Shown here: positions 1 through 8,059 of the stretch, piece by piece
Layout: every line of letters begins with the position of its first letter
Numbering within the stretch: position 1 is the first letter of the stretch
Assembly: GCF_000730625.1 (NCBI RefSeq)
Contig: NZ_BBIT01000023.1
Location: 20,762-84,761, forward strand
Length of the DNA stretch: 64,000 nucleotides
Source of the DNA: Pseudomonas oryzihabitans NBRC 102199
GTDB lineage: Bacteria; Pseudomonadota; Gammaproteobacteria; Pseudomonadales; Pseudomonadaceae
Reading direction: 5' to 3'
Made by a program: the position numbers and the translations under genes
Notes under the pieces: generated by a model
Database searches by the model: none
Told to the model about the DNA's origin: nothing
Seen by the model: the letters and a program-made list of their open reading frames with translations, nothing else

Positions 1-398
1 TGGTGCAGAGTCGCCTGCCGCCGAGTCGACTGGCGCTGCGGACGCAGCTCTTCATCCAGCTCGCGGCCAGCAGTCTGGTGATGCTGGGGGTGGCCGGGGT
101 GGAAGGCCCGCTGACGCCACCGCTGACCCTCGGCTTCGCCCTGGCGGTGCTCTGGCTGCTGATCCCGACCCTGCTCGGCTTCGGCCTCTACTGGCTGTGC
201 CTGCGTCAGGGCAGCCCGCAGGCGGTGAGTGGCGCGCTCTACCTGAGTCCGCCGGTGGCACTGCTCTGGGCCTGGGCCTGCTTCGACGAACCCCTGGCGC
301 CGGGCATGCTGCTCGGCCTGCTGTTCGCCCTGGCGGGATTGCTGTGCCTGAATGCGGCGGAGCGGACCCGGCAACCGGAGCCGGCGCTGGGCGGGTGA
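1..398 (+). CDS. EamA/DMT-family transporter, C-terminal part
   Basis: This is the 3' end of an inner-membrane exporter of the drug/metabolite transporter superfamily; the 5' part lies outside the window. The reading frame is open from the first bases and ends at a TGA at 396-398. About 130 residues are visible, with four hydrophobic segments typical of one EamA repeat. The last contains the usual pattern of small residues followed by FDEPL (family form GE/DE-P) and a final helix ending in a charged tail. The substrate cannot be read from the sequence. A GTG at position 3 could serve as a start, but the fold would then be half of the usual ten-helix protein, so truncation by the window edge is more likely. 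Confidence 0.8.
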   Translation, partial: VQSRLPPSRLALRTQLFIQLAASSLVMLGVAGVEGPLTPPLTLGFALAVLWLLIPTLLGFGLYWLCLRQGSPQAVSGALYLSPPVALLWAWACFDEPLAPGMLLGLLFALAGLLCLNAAERTRQPEPALGG

Positions 399-467
399 CT
401 CTCTGGGGTGCGATGCCGACGGCCGTCAGCATCGGCGAAGGCCTCGCGTGGCGAGGCCGGCGGGCGG

Positions 468-623
468 TCAGGCCTTGTCGTCGGCCTGCTCGTCGTGGTC
501 CTTGAGCGCGGGTTTCTTGCCCGGTTGCGGCGCGTGCTCGGCATCGGGCGCGATGTCCTCGCCCTGATGCTTCTTTTCCTGCTGCACTTTCTTGTCGTGG
601 GCGACGTTACGTGGATCGGTCAT
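468..623 (-). CDS. Small charged hypothetical protein (51 aa)
   Basis: A 51-residue protein beginning MTDPRNVAHD. It is very hydrophilic, rich in Lys, Asp, Glu, Gln and His, with no signal peptide or membrane segment and no cysteine. A good ribosome-binding site (GAGGAAA) lies seven bases before the ATG at 623, which favours a real gene. It is probably an intrinsically disordered cytoplasmic protein; nothing in the sequence gives a function. It lies downstream of the AraC-family regulator on the same strand with a gap of about 170 bases that holds an 8-bp inverted repeat (711-718 with 765-772) but no T-tract. Confidence 0.6.
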   Translation of the reverse strand: MTDPRNVAHDKKVQQEKKHQGEDIAPDAEHAPQPGKKPALKDHDEQADDKA

Positions 624-796
624 GGCATTTCCTCGCTCGATAGGACAGTCAGCCCCCTTCGCCGCAGCACGCAGGCCGAGATGCCCGGGGTGAAGTTTCG
701 AGCGAGACGGCGCGGAGCCGTTCCGGTACGCCGACGAAACGCTCTGAGGCGGGCCCTTCCGGCCGCTCCGCGCGCGTGCTGCGGGCCTGCTGCAGT

Positions 797-1810
797 TTAG
801 TACTTGAGCCGCCGCTCCTTGGACGGCGGATAGCCGAAGTAGGCCGAATACCTCTTGCTGAAGTGAGTGACCGAGGTGAAGCCGCAGGCCACCGCCACCT
901 CCAGCACCGACAGGGTGGAATGCTGCAGCAGCCGGCGCCCCTCGGTGATGCGCAGCTCCAGGTAGTAGCGCATGGGCGCGGTATCGAGCTGCTCGCGAAA
1001 CAGTCGCTCGACCTGGCGCCGCGAGCGGCCGGCATAGTCGCACAGCTGCTCGATGGTGAGGGGCTCCTCGATGTTGGCCTCCATCAGGGTCACCACCTCG
1101 CGCAGCGGCGGGGTCATCTGCACCTTGAGCGTCGGATTGACCTGGCGAAAGCGCGATTCCTCGAAGGCCAGGATGTTGACCAGGCCATCGGCCAGGGCGC
1201 TCCCGCACTGGGCGCCGATCCATTCGAGAAAGAGGTGGAAGGCACCGCTGGGACTGGCCGCGGTGAGCCGATCGCGATCCAGCACATGGCTTTCCGCAGA
1301 GGTCTTGCACCCGCGCACCCGTTCGCTGAAGGCGCTGCGCTGTTCGGGATGGATGGCGCAGCGATAGCCGTCCAGCAGCCCGGCCTGGCCCAGTTGCCAG
1401 GCGCCGTTCCACAGGCCGCAGAGGGTCACCTGCTGCCGGGCCACGCGCAGCAGCAGCGCCTTGAGCCGTGGATCCAGTTCCAGCGGCGTCCGCAGGCCGC
1501 CGCAGACCACCAGCAGGTCGAAGCGGGCGCCCTCCGCCGCACGGTAGTCGCCGTCCGGGCGGATGACGATGCCGAGGTCACTGAGTACCTCGGCGCCGGT
1601 CGGGCTGTAGGTGCGGGTGGCGAAGGTGCCGGCGGCCAGCAGGTTGGCGGTGACCAGGGTATCCAGCGCCTGGGTAAAGGACGGCAGGGAAAAGTGATCG
1701 AGCAGGATGAAGCCGACCAGCCGGGAAAATTCCGGCCGCGGTCGCATCGACTGCAACTGCAGGTAGTTCTTGCCCTGGATACCGCTGCCAAAGGTTCTGG
1801 AATCGATCAC
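797..1810 (-). CDS. GlxA-type AraC-family transcriptional regulator
   Basis: A DNA-binding regulator of 337 residues. The N-terminal two thirds (about 30-195) resemble the DJ-1/PfpI glutamine-amidotransferase-like sensor domain, including a VCGG strand and an LCG elbow followed by a GAWQLGQAGLLDG helix. The C-terminal 95 residues are a classical AraC double helix-turn-helix: LTIEQLCDYAGRSRRQVERL, then SVLEVAVACGFTSVTHFSKR and a YFGYPPS signature. Relatives in Pseudomonas control catabolism of carnitine, glycine betaine or arginine, but the effector here is unknown. The GTG at 1810 has an AGGT-like site upstream; an ATG at 1747 would give a shorter sensor domain. It is transcribed away from the lysine permease, so it may control that gene. 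Confidence 0.88.
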   Translation of the reverse strand: MIDSRTFGSGIQGKNYLQLQSMRPRPEFSRLVGFILLDHFSLPSFTQALDTLVTANLLAAGTFATRTYSPTGAEVLSDLGIVIRPDGDYRAAEGARFDLLVVCGGLRTPLELDPRLKALLLRVARQQVTLCGLWNGAWQLGQAGLLDGYRCAIHPEQRSAFSERVRGCKTSAESHVLDRDRLTAASPSGAFHLFLEWIGAQCGSALADGLVNILAFEESRFRQVNPTLKVQMTPPLREVVTLMEANIEEPLTIEQLCDYAGRSRRQVERLFREQLDTAPMRYYLELRITEGRRLLQHSTLSVLEVAVACGFTSVTHFSKRYSAYFGYPPSKERRLKY

Positions 1811-2058
1811 GCTGCGCTACCTGCTGGGACCCTGGGTCATGCTAGCCGAAGCGCGGCCCGGCGATGATCGGACTGCGACAGCGGCGCACCGACGACCGCC
1901 ATCCCACCTGACGCCCTTAGCCTGCTAAGCTTCGCCGCTTTTTTGCCACCTGCCCTTGCAGGTCGCCGCAGCCGGTGGGTGCACCGCCCTGCGCCCCATG
2001 ACCGTGAATGGCCGCCAGAGCCAACGTCCGGCCCCTTCAACTGCCAGCTGGAAACCCC

Positions 2059-3513
2059 ATGTCCACCGCCTCTCCGAGTCTGCAACGCCGGCTCAAGCCC
2101 CGTCACCTCAACATGATCGCCATCGGCGGCTCCATCGGCACCGGCCTGTTCGTCGCCTCCGGCGCCACCGTGGCCACCGCCGGTCCGGGCGGCGCCCTGG
2201 CGGCCTATGCGCTGATCGGCCTGATGGTCTATTTCCTCATGACCAGTCTCGGCGAGATGGCCGCCTACCAGCCGGTGTCGGGTTCCTTCTCCATCTATGG
2301 CAGTCGTTTCGTCGAAGACGGCTTCGGCTTCGCCCTTGGCTGGAACTACTGGTACAACTGGGCGGTGACCATCGCCGCCGAGCTGGTGGCGGCGCAGCTG
2401 GTGATGGGCTTCTGGTTTCCCGAGGTGCCGGGGCTGCTCTGGAGCGCGCTGTTTCTCGGCCTGATGTTCCTGCTCAATGCGGTATCGGTGCGCGGCTTCG
2501 GCGAGAGCGAATTCTGGTTCGCGCTGATCAAGGTGACCACCGTGGTGGTCTTCATCGGCCTGGGCCTGGCCGCCATCCTCGGCATCTTCAGCGGCATCGA
2601 GCCGCCGGGGCTGACCATCTTCACCCAGGGCGAGGCGCCCTTCGTCGGCGGTCTGCAGGCCATGGTCGGGGTGGCCATGATCGCCGGCTTCTCCTTCCAG
2701 GGCACCGAGCTGATCGGCATCGCCGCAGGCGAGTCGGAAAATCCGCGCAAGAACGTGCCCATCGCCATCCGCCAGGTGTTCTGGCGCATCCTGATGTTCT
2801 ATGTGCTGGCGATCTTCGTCATCGGCATGCTGATCCCCTACACCGATCCGCGACTCCTGCAGAACGACGCCACCGACGTCTCCGTCTCGCCGTTCACCCT
2901 GCTGTTCGAGCGCGCCGGCCTGGCCTTCGCCGCCAGCCTGATGAACGCGGTGATCCTTTCGGCGGTGCTCTCCGCCGGCACCTCGGGCATGTATGCCTCG
3001 ACGCGGATGCTGCACAGCCTGGCCGAACAGGGCAAGGCGCCGCGCCTGTTCGCCCGCGTCGCGCGCAATGGCGTGCCGCGCAACGCCCTGCTCGCCACCA
3101 CCGCAGTGGGCGCCCTGTGCTTCTTCACCTCCCTGGTGGGCGACAAGGCGCTCTATGGCTGGCTGCTCAACACCTCGGGCATGTGCGGCTTCATCGCCTG
3201 GCTGGGCATCGCCGTGTCCCACTATCGCTTCCGCCAGGGCTACCTGGCCCAGGGTCGCCGCCTGGAAGACCTGCCCTATCGCGCCAAGCTGTTTCCCTTC
3301 GGACCGCTGCTGGCCTTCGCCCTCTGCCTGGTGATCACCCTGGGGCAGAACTATGCCGCCCTGTTCGGACCGAACGGCGTGGACTGGCTGGGCCTGGCCG
3401 CCACCTACATCAGCCTGCCGCTGTTTCTCGCCGTCTGGCTCGGCTATCGCCTCAAGCACCGCAGCCGCCTGGTGAAGCTCAAGGACATGGACGTCAGCCC
3501 GAGCGGCGACTGA
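2059..3513 (+). CDS. lysP: Lysine-specific permease (APC family)
   Basis: An inner-membrane amino-acid/proton symporter of 484 residues with about 12 hydrophobic segments. The N-terminal signature IAIGGSIGTGLFVASGAT, then FLMTSLGEMAAY and GFALGWNYWYNWAVTIAAE, follow enterobacterial LysP almost residue for residue along the whole chain, including SFQGTELIGIAAGESE and YASTRMLHSLAEQGKAPR. Lysine uptake is therefore the likely role. The start at MSTASPSLQRR was preferred over an in-frame codon 51 bases upstream because it matches the family length. A GC-rich hairpin (arms 3527-3534 and 3548-3555) follows the stop but lacks a T-run. The GntR-family regulator begins 88 bases downstream. Confidence 0.85.
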   Translation: MSTASPSLQRRLKPRHLNMIAIGGSIGTGLFVASGATVATAGPGGALAAYALIGLMVYFLMTSLGEMAAYQPVSGSFSIYGSRFVEDGFGFALGWNYWYNWAVTIAAELVAAQLVMGFWFPEVPGLLWSALFLGLMFLLNAVSVRGFGESEFWFALIKVTTVVVFIGLGLAAILGIFSGIEPPGLTIFTQGEAPFVGGLQAMVGVAMIAGFSFQGTELIGIAAGESENPRKNVPIAIRQVFWRILMFYVLAIFVIGMLIPYTDPRLLQNDATDVSVSPFTLLFERAGLAFAASLMNAVILSAVLSAGTSGMYASTRMLHSLAEQGKAPRLFARVARNGVPRNALLATTAVGALCFFTSLVGDKALYGWLLNTSGMCGFIAWLGIAVSHYRFRQGYLAQGRRLEDLPYRAKLFPFGPLLAFALCLVITLGQNYAALFGPNGVDWLGLAATYISLPLFLAVWLGYRLKHRSRLVKLKDMDVSPSGD

Positions 3514-3601
3514 ACGACCCCGCGAAACCCGCCGCGCCGGCTGCGCCCGGCGGGTCCCGTGCTAGCATCCTGGCCTTTACGGTCGATTCGCCAGCGCTGC
3601 C

Positions 3602-4477
3602 ATGGGCACCCTCGCCTCCCAACTGATTCCCGACATCCTCACCTACATCGCCTCGCACCAGCTGGCGGTGGGCACCCGACTGCCCGAGCGCGCCTTGGCC
3701 GAACGCCTGCGGGTGTCGCGCTCGCCGGTGCGCAGCGCCCTGCAGCAGATGGCCGACCGGAGCCTGCTGGCGCGGCATCCCGAGGGCGGCTTCGCCGTGG
3801 CCGCCGCGGCCCTGGATGCCACGCCCCAGGCGCGCGAAGAGGTCTCCGCCAGCGAGCGGCTGTACCTGACCATCGCCCGCGATCGCATCGAAGGCGAGTT
3901 GCCGCTCAAGGTCACGGAAAACGAGCTGATCCGCCGCTACCAGGTCACCCGCGGGCAACTGGCCGACATCTTGAGGCGCATCGTCCAGGAAGGCTGGGCC
4001 GAGCGCCTGCCGGGCTACGGCTGGAGTTTCGTCGAAGGCCTCACCTCGCCCGATGCCTATGCCCAGAGCTACCGCTTTCGCCTGCTGCTGGAACCGGCCG
4101 GCATCCGTGAAGCCGACTTCACCCTGGATGCCGAGGCCTTGCGGCGCTGCCGCGACGAGCAGGCGCTGCTGGCCGCGGGCCGGGTGTTCGAGGCTTCGCC
4201 GGCGGAGATCTTCGACGCCAACACCCGCCTGCACGAGACCATCGCCCGCTGTTCCGGCAATGCCTTCATCCTCGATGCGCTGCGCCGGCTCAATCGCCTG
4301 CGCCGGCTGATCGAATACCAGAAGTCGGTGGATCGCGAGCAGGCCCAGCGCCGCTGCCAGGAGCACCTGCAACTGATCGATCTGCTGCTGGAGGACCGCC
4401 GTGAAGAGGCCGCGGTCTTCATGACCCGGCACCTGGGCAATGCGCTGCAGGAAAAGCAGACGGCGCCGGCGCGCTGA
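3602..4477 (+). CDS. GntR-family regulator with two winged helices and FCD-like domain
   Basis: A 291-residue transcriptional regulator. Residues 1-70 form a GntR winged helix (LPERALAERLRVSRSPVRSA). Residues 83-150 look like a second winged helix of the same family (LTIARDRIEGELPLKVTENE, then VTRGQLADILRRI and a GYGWSF wing). Residues 155-285 are all-helical and resemble the FCD ligand-binding domain, with D-x-x-x-R-x-H-E-type residues (FDANTRLHETIARCSGN). Normal FadR-subfamily members have a single winged helix and about 230-250 residues, so this protein is longer by one module. It follows the lysine permease on the same strand and might regulate it; the ligand is not known. Confidence 0.85.
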   Translation: MGTLASQLIPDILTYIASHQLAVGTRLPERALAERLRVSRSPVRSALQQMADRSLLARHPEGGFAVAAAALDATPQAREEVSASERLYLTIARDRIEGELPLKVTENELIRRYQVTRGQLADILRRIVQEGWAERLPGYGWSFVEGLTSPDAYAQSYRFRLLLEPAGIREADFTLDAEALRRCRDEQALLAAGRVFEASPAEIFDANTRLHETIARCSGNAFILDALRRLNRLRRLIEYQKSVDREQAQRRCQEHLQLIDLLLEDRREEAAVFMTRHLGNALQEKQTAPAR

Positions 4478-4555
4478 GCCTGCGGCGCCAGGGGCCTGCC
4501 CGTCAGGACGCGGGAGCGTTAGACTGGCCGACTTTTCCCGTTACCCGAGTCCGCC

Positions 4556-5563
4556 ATGCCGATCCGTCACGCCATCGTCCATCTGATCGACAAGAAGCCC
4601 GACGGCCAGCCCGCGACCCTGCACGCGCGGGACGCCGAACTGGCCGACTCCCAGGCCATCGAGAATCTGCTGGCCGATCTCAACGACAGCTACAACGCCA
4701 AGCCCAACAAGGCCTGGGGCCTGTTCCACGAGGAATCCGGCGCCTATCCCTTCAGTGGCTGGCTGCATGCCTATCTGGAAGGCGAACAGGATTTCGTCGC
4801 CTTCAGTCGCCAGGCGGTGGAGCACCTCAAGGGCCTGATGGAGAGCAGCAACCTCTCCACCGGCGGCCATGTGCTGTTCGCCCAGTACCAGCAGGGCATG
4901 ACCGACTACCTGAGCATCGCCCTGCTGCACCACAGCGAGGGGGTGACCGTCACCGAAAAGCTGGAGGTGGCGCCGGCCAAGCACCTGGACCTGGGCCAGC
5001 TGCACCTGGCGGCGCGCATCAACCTGTCCGAGTGGCGCAACAACAAGCAGTCGCGCCAGTACATCTCCTTTATCCGTGGCAAGGGCGGCAAGAAGGTCTC
5101 GGACTACTTCCGCGACTTCATCGGTTGCCAGGAAGGCGTCGACGCCAAGGGCGAGACCCGTACCCTGCTCAAGGCCTTCAGCGACTATGTGGAGAGCGAG
5201 GACCTTCCGGAAGAGGCCGCCAAGGAAAAGACCGACACCCTGGTGGACTACGCCAGCAGCCAGGCCAAGCGCGGTGAGCCCATGGCCCTGGACGCCCTCT
5301 CCGAGTTGATGGACGACGAGGCGCCACGCGCCTTCTACGACTACATCCGCAACAAGGATTACGGCCTGGCGCCGGAGATCCCGGCGGACAAGCGCACCCT
5401 CAACCAATTCCGCCGCTTCACCGGCCGCGCCGAGGGCTTATCGATCAGCTTCGAGGCGCACCTGCTGGGCTCGCGCATCGAATACGACGAAGGCCAGGAT
5501 CTGCTGATCATTCGCGAGGTGCCGACCCAGCTGAAGGACCAGCTCAAGCGGCGCAAGGACTAG
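4556..5563 (+). CDS. yejK: Nucleoid-associated protein YejK/NdpA
   Basis: A 335-residue protein of the YejK/NdpA family, which associates with the bacterial nucleoid; its exact role is not settled. Family hallmarks are the opening [12 protein letters not shown], the [17 protein letters not shown] segment, [17 protein letters not shown], the [13 protein letters not shown] motif followed by [11 protein letters not shown], and the C-terminal [16 protein letters not shown]. Length matches the family. The ribosome-binding site is weak. The TAG stop codon (5561-5563) lies inside the left terminal repeat of the MITE-like element, so the extreme C-terminus (KRRKD) may have been reset by that insertion. 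Confidence 0.93.
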   Translation: MPIRHAIVHLIDKKPDGQPATLHARDAELADSQAIENLLADLNDSYNAKPNKAWGLFHEESGAYPFSGWLHAYLEGEQDFVAFSRQAVEHLKGLMESSNLSTGGHVLFAQYQQGMTDYLSIALLHHSEGVTVTEKLEVAPAKHLDLGQLHLAARINLSEWRNNKQSRQYISFIRGKGGKKVSDYFRDFIGCQEGVDAKGETRTLLKAFSDYVESEDLPEEAAKEKTDTLVDYASSQAKRGEPMALDALSELMDDEAPRAFYDYIRNKDYGLAPEIPADKRTLNQFRRFTGRAEGLSISFEAHLLGSRIEYDEGQDLLIIREVPTQLKDQLKRRKD

Positions 5564-5752
5564 GTTCTGTACGAAAAATGCCTGCGCTCGGTGATGCTTC
5601 GTTGAAAAAGGCCTGGATCGCCAGTCCGATCGGAATGCTCATTTACCGCTCGTAAACTCGAGCGCGAGTCCGATCCGCTTCCTCAGCCTTTTTCGCGGGG
5701 CCGCCTAGGCCTCGCCTGACCTTCGCTCGGCGCTTTTTGGTACAGAACCTAG
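5560..5752. mobile_element. MITE-like element with inverted terminal repeats
   Basis: A 193-bp segment bounded by inverted repeats. The left end (5560-5572) reads CTAGGTTCTGTAC and the right end (5740-5752) is its exact reverse complement, GTACAGAACCTAG. Beyond these 13 bp the match continues imperfectly (GAAAAATGCC against CAAAAAGCGCC reversed). CTAG at both ends may be a target duplication, as in the IS5 family, leaving a GG-starting terminus. There is no transposase reading frame inside, so any movement would need a transposase in trans. The interior has further inverted sequence (AAAAAGGC near 5606 and GCCTTTTTC near 5688). Family assignment is inference. Confidence 0.7.
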
Positions 5753-5884
5753 CGACCGCCTGGCCCCTGGACACCCGGGGTTGCAAACGCGGTCACCGAT
5801 CGGGCGCCCCCGGCTGGACAGCGGCCAGCCAAAGGGGGCACAAGATGTCCCTTCTTTTCCCTCTCTGCCGAAAAAGTCGAAATC
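5564..5884. other. Intergenic region after yejK
   Basis: This 321-base gap is filled in its first 189 bases by the MITE-like element. The remaining 132 bases (5753-5884) are GC-rich and lead into the next gene. I see no convincing promoter hexamers or terminator in that part and no extra reading frame worth calling. Confidence 0.6.
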
Positions 5885-6322
5885 ATGAGCCAGTACCCCT
5901 TCGAACGCCGCATCGTCATCACCCTGCAATCGAACAACGAACTGACGCTCGACGCAGCCCTCGACCAGGCCGTGTCGCGCATCAAGCAGGGCGAGATCCA
6001 CGGTGGCGACGAAGGCCTGGCCACTGCCTACAGCTTCCATGTGGACACCGTGGCCGAAGGCCCCTCCGGTCCGGTGGACCTGGGCGAATACCTGGGCCGC
6101 CCGGCCACCAAGGCCGAGCAGAGCGTGGTGGACGCCGGTGTGGTGCCGCGCTTCCGCCTCGGCCAGAGCGTGGCCGTGCAGGTCGGCAATGGCGAACCCA
6201 AGCCCAGCAGCATCCAGGAAGTGCGCCTCTTTCCCCAGGTGGAAGGTCCCTGCTGGCTGTACCTGGTGGAAGAGCGCGTTCATCGCGACTACCTGCCGGC
6301 CAAGAAGCTGCGGGCGATCTGA
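5885..6322 (+). CDS. Hypothetical protein (145 aa)
   Basis: A soluble, acidic protein of 145 residues that I do not recognise. It opens MSQYPFERRIVITLQSNNEL and has no signal peptide or membrane segment. The first 50 residues could form an alpha/beta unit (a strand, a helix LDAALDQAVSRIKQG, a strand AYSFHVDTV). The C-terminal half looks like a small beta-barrel with VPRFRLGQSVAVQVG and ends in a basic DYLPAKKLRAI. It sits alone between the mobile element and a REP-like repeat, so neighbours give no clue. The start codon is the first ATG of the frame; the ribosome-binding site is poor. Confidence 0.7.
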   Translation: MSQYPFERRIVITLQSNNELTLDAALDQAVSRIKQGEIHGGDEGLATAYSFHVDTVAEGPSGPVDLGEYLGRPATKAEQSVVDAGVVPRFRLGQSVAVQVGNGEPKPSSIQEVRLFPQVEGPCWLYLVEERVHRDYLPAKKLRAI

Positions 6323-6335
6323 GCGACGCCACGAT

Positions 6336-6363
6336 GTTGGGCTTCGCTGGCGCTCAGCCCAAC
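6336..6363. repeat. REP-like palindrome
   Basis: GTTGGGCT at 6336-6343 is repeated inverted as AGCCCAAC at 6356-6363, around a GC-rich 12-base loop. Two further partial copies of the AGCCCAAC arm occur just downstream, near 6402 and 6424. Elements of this kind (GTTGGGCT-loop-AGCCCAAC) are common between genes in Pseudomonas and can act as transcript stabilisers or weak terminators. Confidence 0.6.
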
Positions 6364-6438
6364 CTACCGCCCCGGAGATTGGACTGAGACAGCTTCATCG
6401 TCGAAGCCCAACAGGCAGACCTGAGCCCAACAACCTAC

Positions 6439-7344
6439 TCACCCGAACGCGGCGATCTGGCGATAGAGCGACAGCGCCGGCGCGGCTGTCGTGCCCGTCA
6501 TCTGGGTGAGGATACTGCCATTCAGCGCGGTGTTTGCCCCTGCGCCCTGTCCGTCCGTAGGCAGCACCGTCCACTGGGGGGCACCATCGGCACCAGTGCT
6601 GACGTTGAAGGTCGGCGCCGATAGCTGGGCGGTTTCCTGAGCGGCAGCGGTCGCCACGCCGCTGGGGCTCAGGCTATCGATGAGCTGGCTGCTCAACTGA
6701 TTGGGTTGCCAATCCGGCATGCCGGGATTCAGCGTACCGAGGATGCCGGCGTCTTCCGTGGCGGCGGGTGCCCAGTTCCAGGACGCGGCACCCTGATCCT
6801 GCGGGGAGAGCCCGGAGAAGGCCACGTTGGCCGCATCGGTGCCACGTTGCGCGCCCTCGAAATAGGCGAGCTGACGTTCAGCCGAGGTGAAGGTGCCGGA
6901 ATCGTCGCTGGCGATACGCGCCAGGCTGTTGCTGTCCAGGTTGGCGAAGGGATCCTGCGTGGAGGCATCGGCATAGCGACTGTCGTCATGGTAATAGCTC
7001 ACCAGCAGGTGATTGGCCGCCTGCTTCGCCAACTGGATACGGTCGGGACTGGCCCCCTCGGGCATCTCGCCAAGCACGGCGGCGTCGGTGCCCTGGCTGC
7101 GGATCTGCTGCTGGAGGATCTGCATGAAGCCGTCGAGATCGGCATTGCCGCTCGACTGCCCCGGCAGCAGACCGGCGATCAGCTGGGCCGCGGGCGACAG
7201 GTCCACGGCGACGGCGCTGCCACTGGACGCGTCGCCAGTCTGGCCACTGTCGGCCGCCGAGGTAGTCGGATTGCCCGTCGCGCCTGGACGGGCAGGTTGG
7301 GTGCCTGCCGTTGTCGCCTGCATCTGGCTGTCGATCGCCATCAC
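6439..7344 (-). CDS. Hypothetical low-complexity protein (301 aa)
   Basis: A 301-residue protein of unknown function. The first 45 residues are rich in Ala, Thr, Ser, Gly and Gln and probably disordered; then comes VDLSPAAQLIAGLLPG and a mixed helical region (FMQILQQQIRSQGTD, RIQLAKQAANHLLVSYYH). The second half is again rich in Gly, Ala, Ser, Thr and Pro. It contains no cysteine, no signal peptide and no membrane helix, a composition often seen in proteins exported without Sec, such as flagellar or type III substrates, although nothing nearby supports that. GGAGG lies eight bases before the GTG at 7344; an adjacent ATG at 7341 is an alternative start. Confidence 0.7.
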   Translation of the reverse strand: MMAIDSQMQATTAGTQPARPGATGNPTTSAADSGQTGDASSGSAVAVDLSPAAQLIAGLLPGQSSGNADLDGFMQILQQQIRSQGTDAAVLGEMPEGASPDRIQLAKQAANHLLVSYYHDDSRYADASTQDPFANLDSNSLARIASDDSGTFTSAERQLAYFEGAQRGTDAANVAFSGLSPQDQGAASWNWAPAATEDAGILGTLNPGMPDWQPNQLSSQLIDSLSPSGVATAAAQETAQLSAPTFNVSTGADGAPQWTVLPTDGQGAGANTALNGSILTQMTGTTAAPALSLYRQIAAFG

Positions 7345-7462
7345 GTCTGCACCCTCCGGCCGCCCGGGCGGCTCGCCTCAGCCTCCTTTATGCCAGGGCA
7401 ACCTTAGGCTTTGCTTAGCACCGGAAGACATCGGCAAGAGCACGCAGGTGTCACGACCGACC

Positions 7463-7978
7463 CTAGGCCCGGCGCTCCCAGACCTCGCAGGCATAGGCGG
7501 GACGGTCGTCTTCGGCGGCATGCTGCTGCCGCGAGACGAGTTCCCAGTCGGCCTCGTTCCAGGCGGGAAAGAACACGTCCCCGTCCGGCGCCAGGGCGAC
7601 GCGGGTCAGGTAGAGCCGCTGGGCCAGCGGCAGGGCGTCGGCGAACAGCTGGGCGCCGCCGATCAGCATGATCTCGCTGGCCTCGCGTTCCCGGGCCCAG
7701 GCCTCGGCACGCTCCACGGCAGCGGCCAGCGACGTCCGCACCTCGGCACCTTCGGCCACCAGATCAGTCTGACGGGAGACCACCAGATTCAGCCGACCCG
7801 GCAGCGGGCGGCCCAGGGAGTCCCAGGTCTTGCGACCCATGACCAGCGGCTTGCCGAGGGTCACGGCCTTGAAATATTTGAGCTCCGCCGGCAGGTGCCA
7901 GGGGAGACGATTGTCGATGCCGATGACGCCGTTGTCGGCCACGGCGACGATCAGGCTCAGGGGGAGAGAGGTTTTCAT
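7463..7978 (-). CDS. folA: Dihydrofolate reductase
   Basis: Reduces dihydrofolate to tetrahydrofolate with NADPH, needed for thymidylate, purine and methionine synthesis. The 171-residue chain shows the family pattern: IVAVADNGVIGIDNRLPWHLPAELKYFK with the catalytic acidic residue in the LPWHLPAE region, VMGRKTWDSLG as the NADPH-binding turn with the GRPLPGRLNLVVSR strand, and IMLIGGAQLF as the nucleotide-binding GG loop. Length fits type I chromosomal enzymes (about 160-170). It is transcribed away from the DUF2868 gene. No terminator with a T-run is evident downstream. Confidence 0.95.
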   Translation of the reverse strand: MKTSLPLSLIVAVADNGVIGIDNRLPWHLPAELKYFKAVTLGKPLVMGRKTWDSLGRPLPGRLNLVVSRQTDLVAEGAEVRTSLAAAVERAEAWAREREASEIMLIGGAQLFADALPLAQRLYLTRVALAPDGDVFFPAWNEADWELVSRQQHAAEDDRPAYACEVWERRA

Positions 7979-8059
7979 GGTGACAGAGCATAACAGAGGC
8001 GTTAACAGCCAGGGCGCCAGGGACTATGCTCGGCGTTTTTGCCGCAAGGGCGCCGACGC

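Noticed and set aside
1837..3459. Long open reading frame on the minus strand opposite the lysine permease
   Set aside because: It is the antisense shadow of lysP: composition is dominated by Gly, Gln, His and Glu-Ala runs typical of high-GC antisense frames, with no family pattern.
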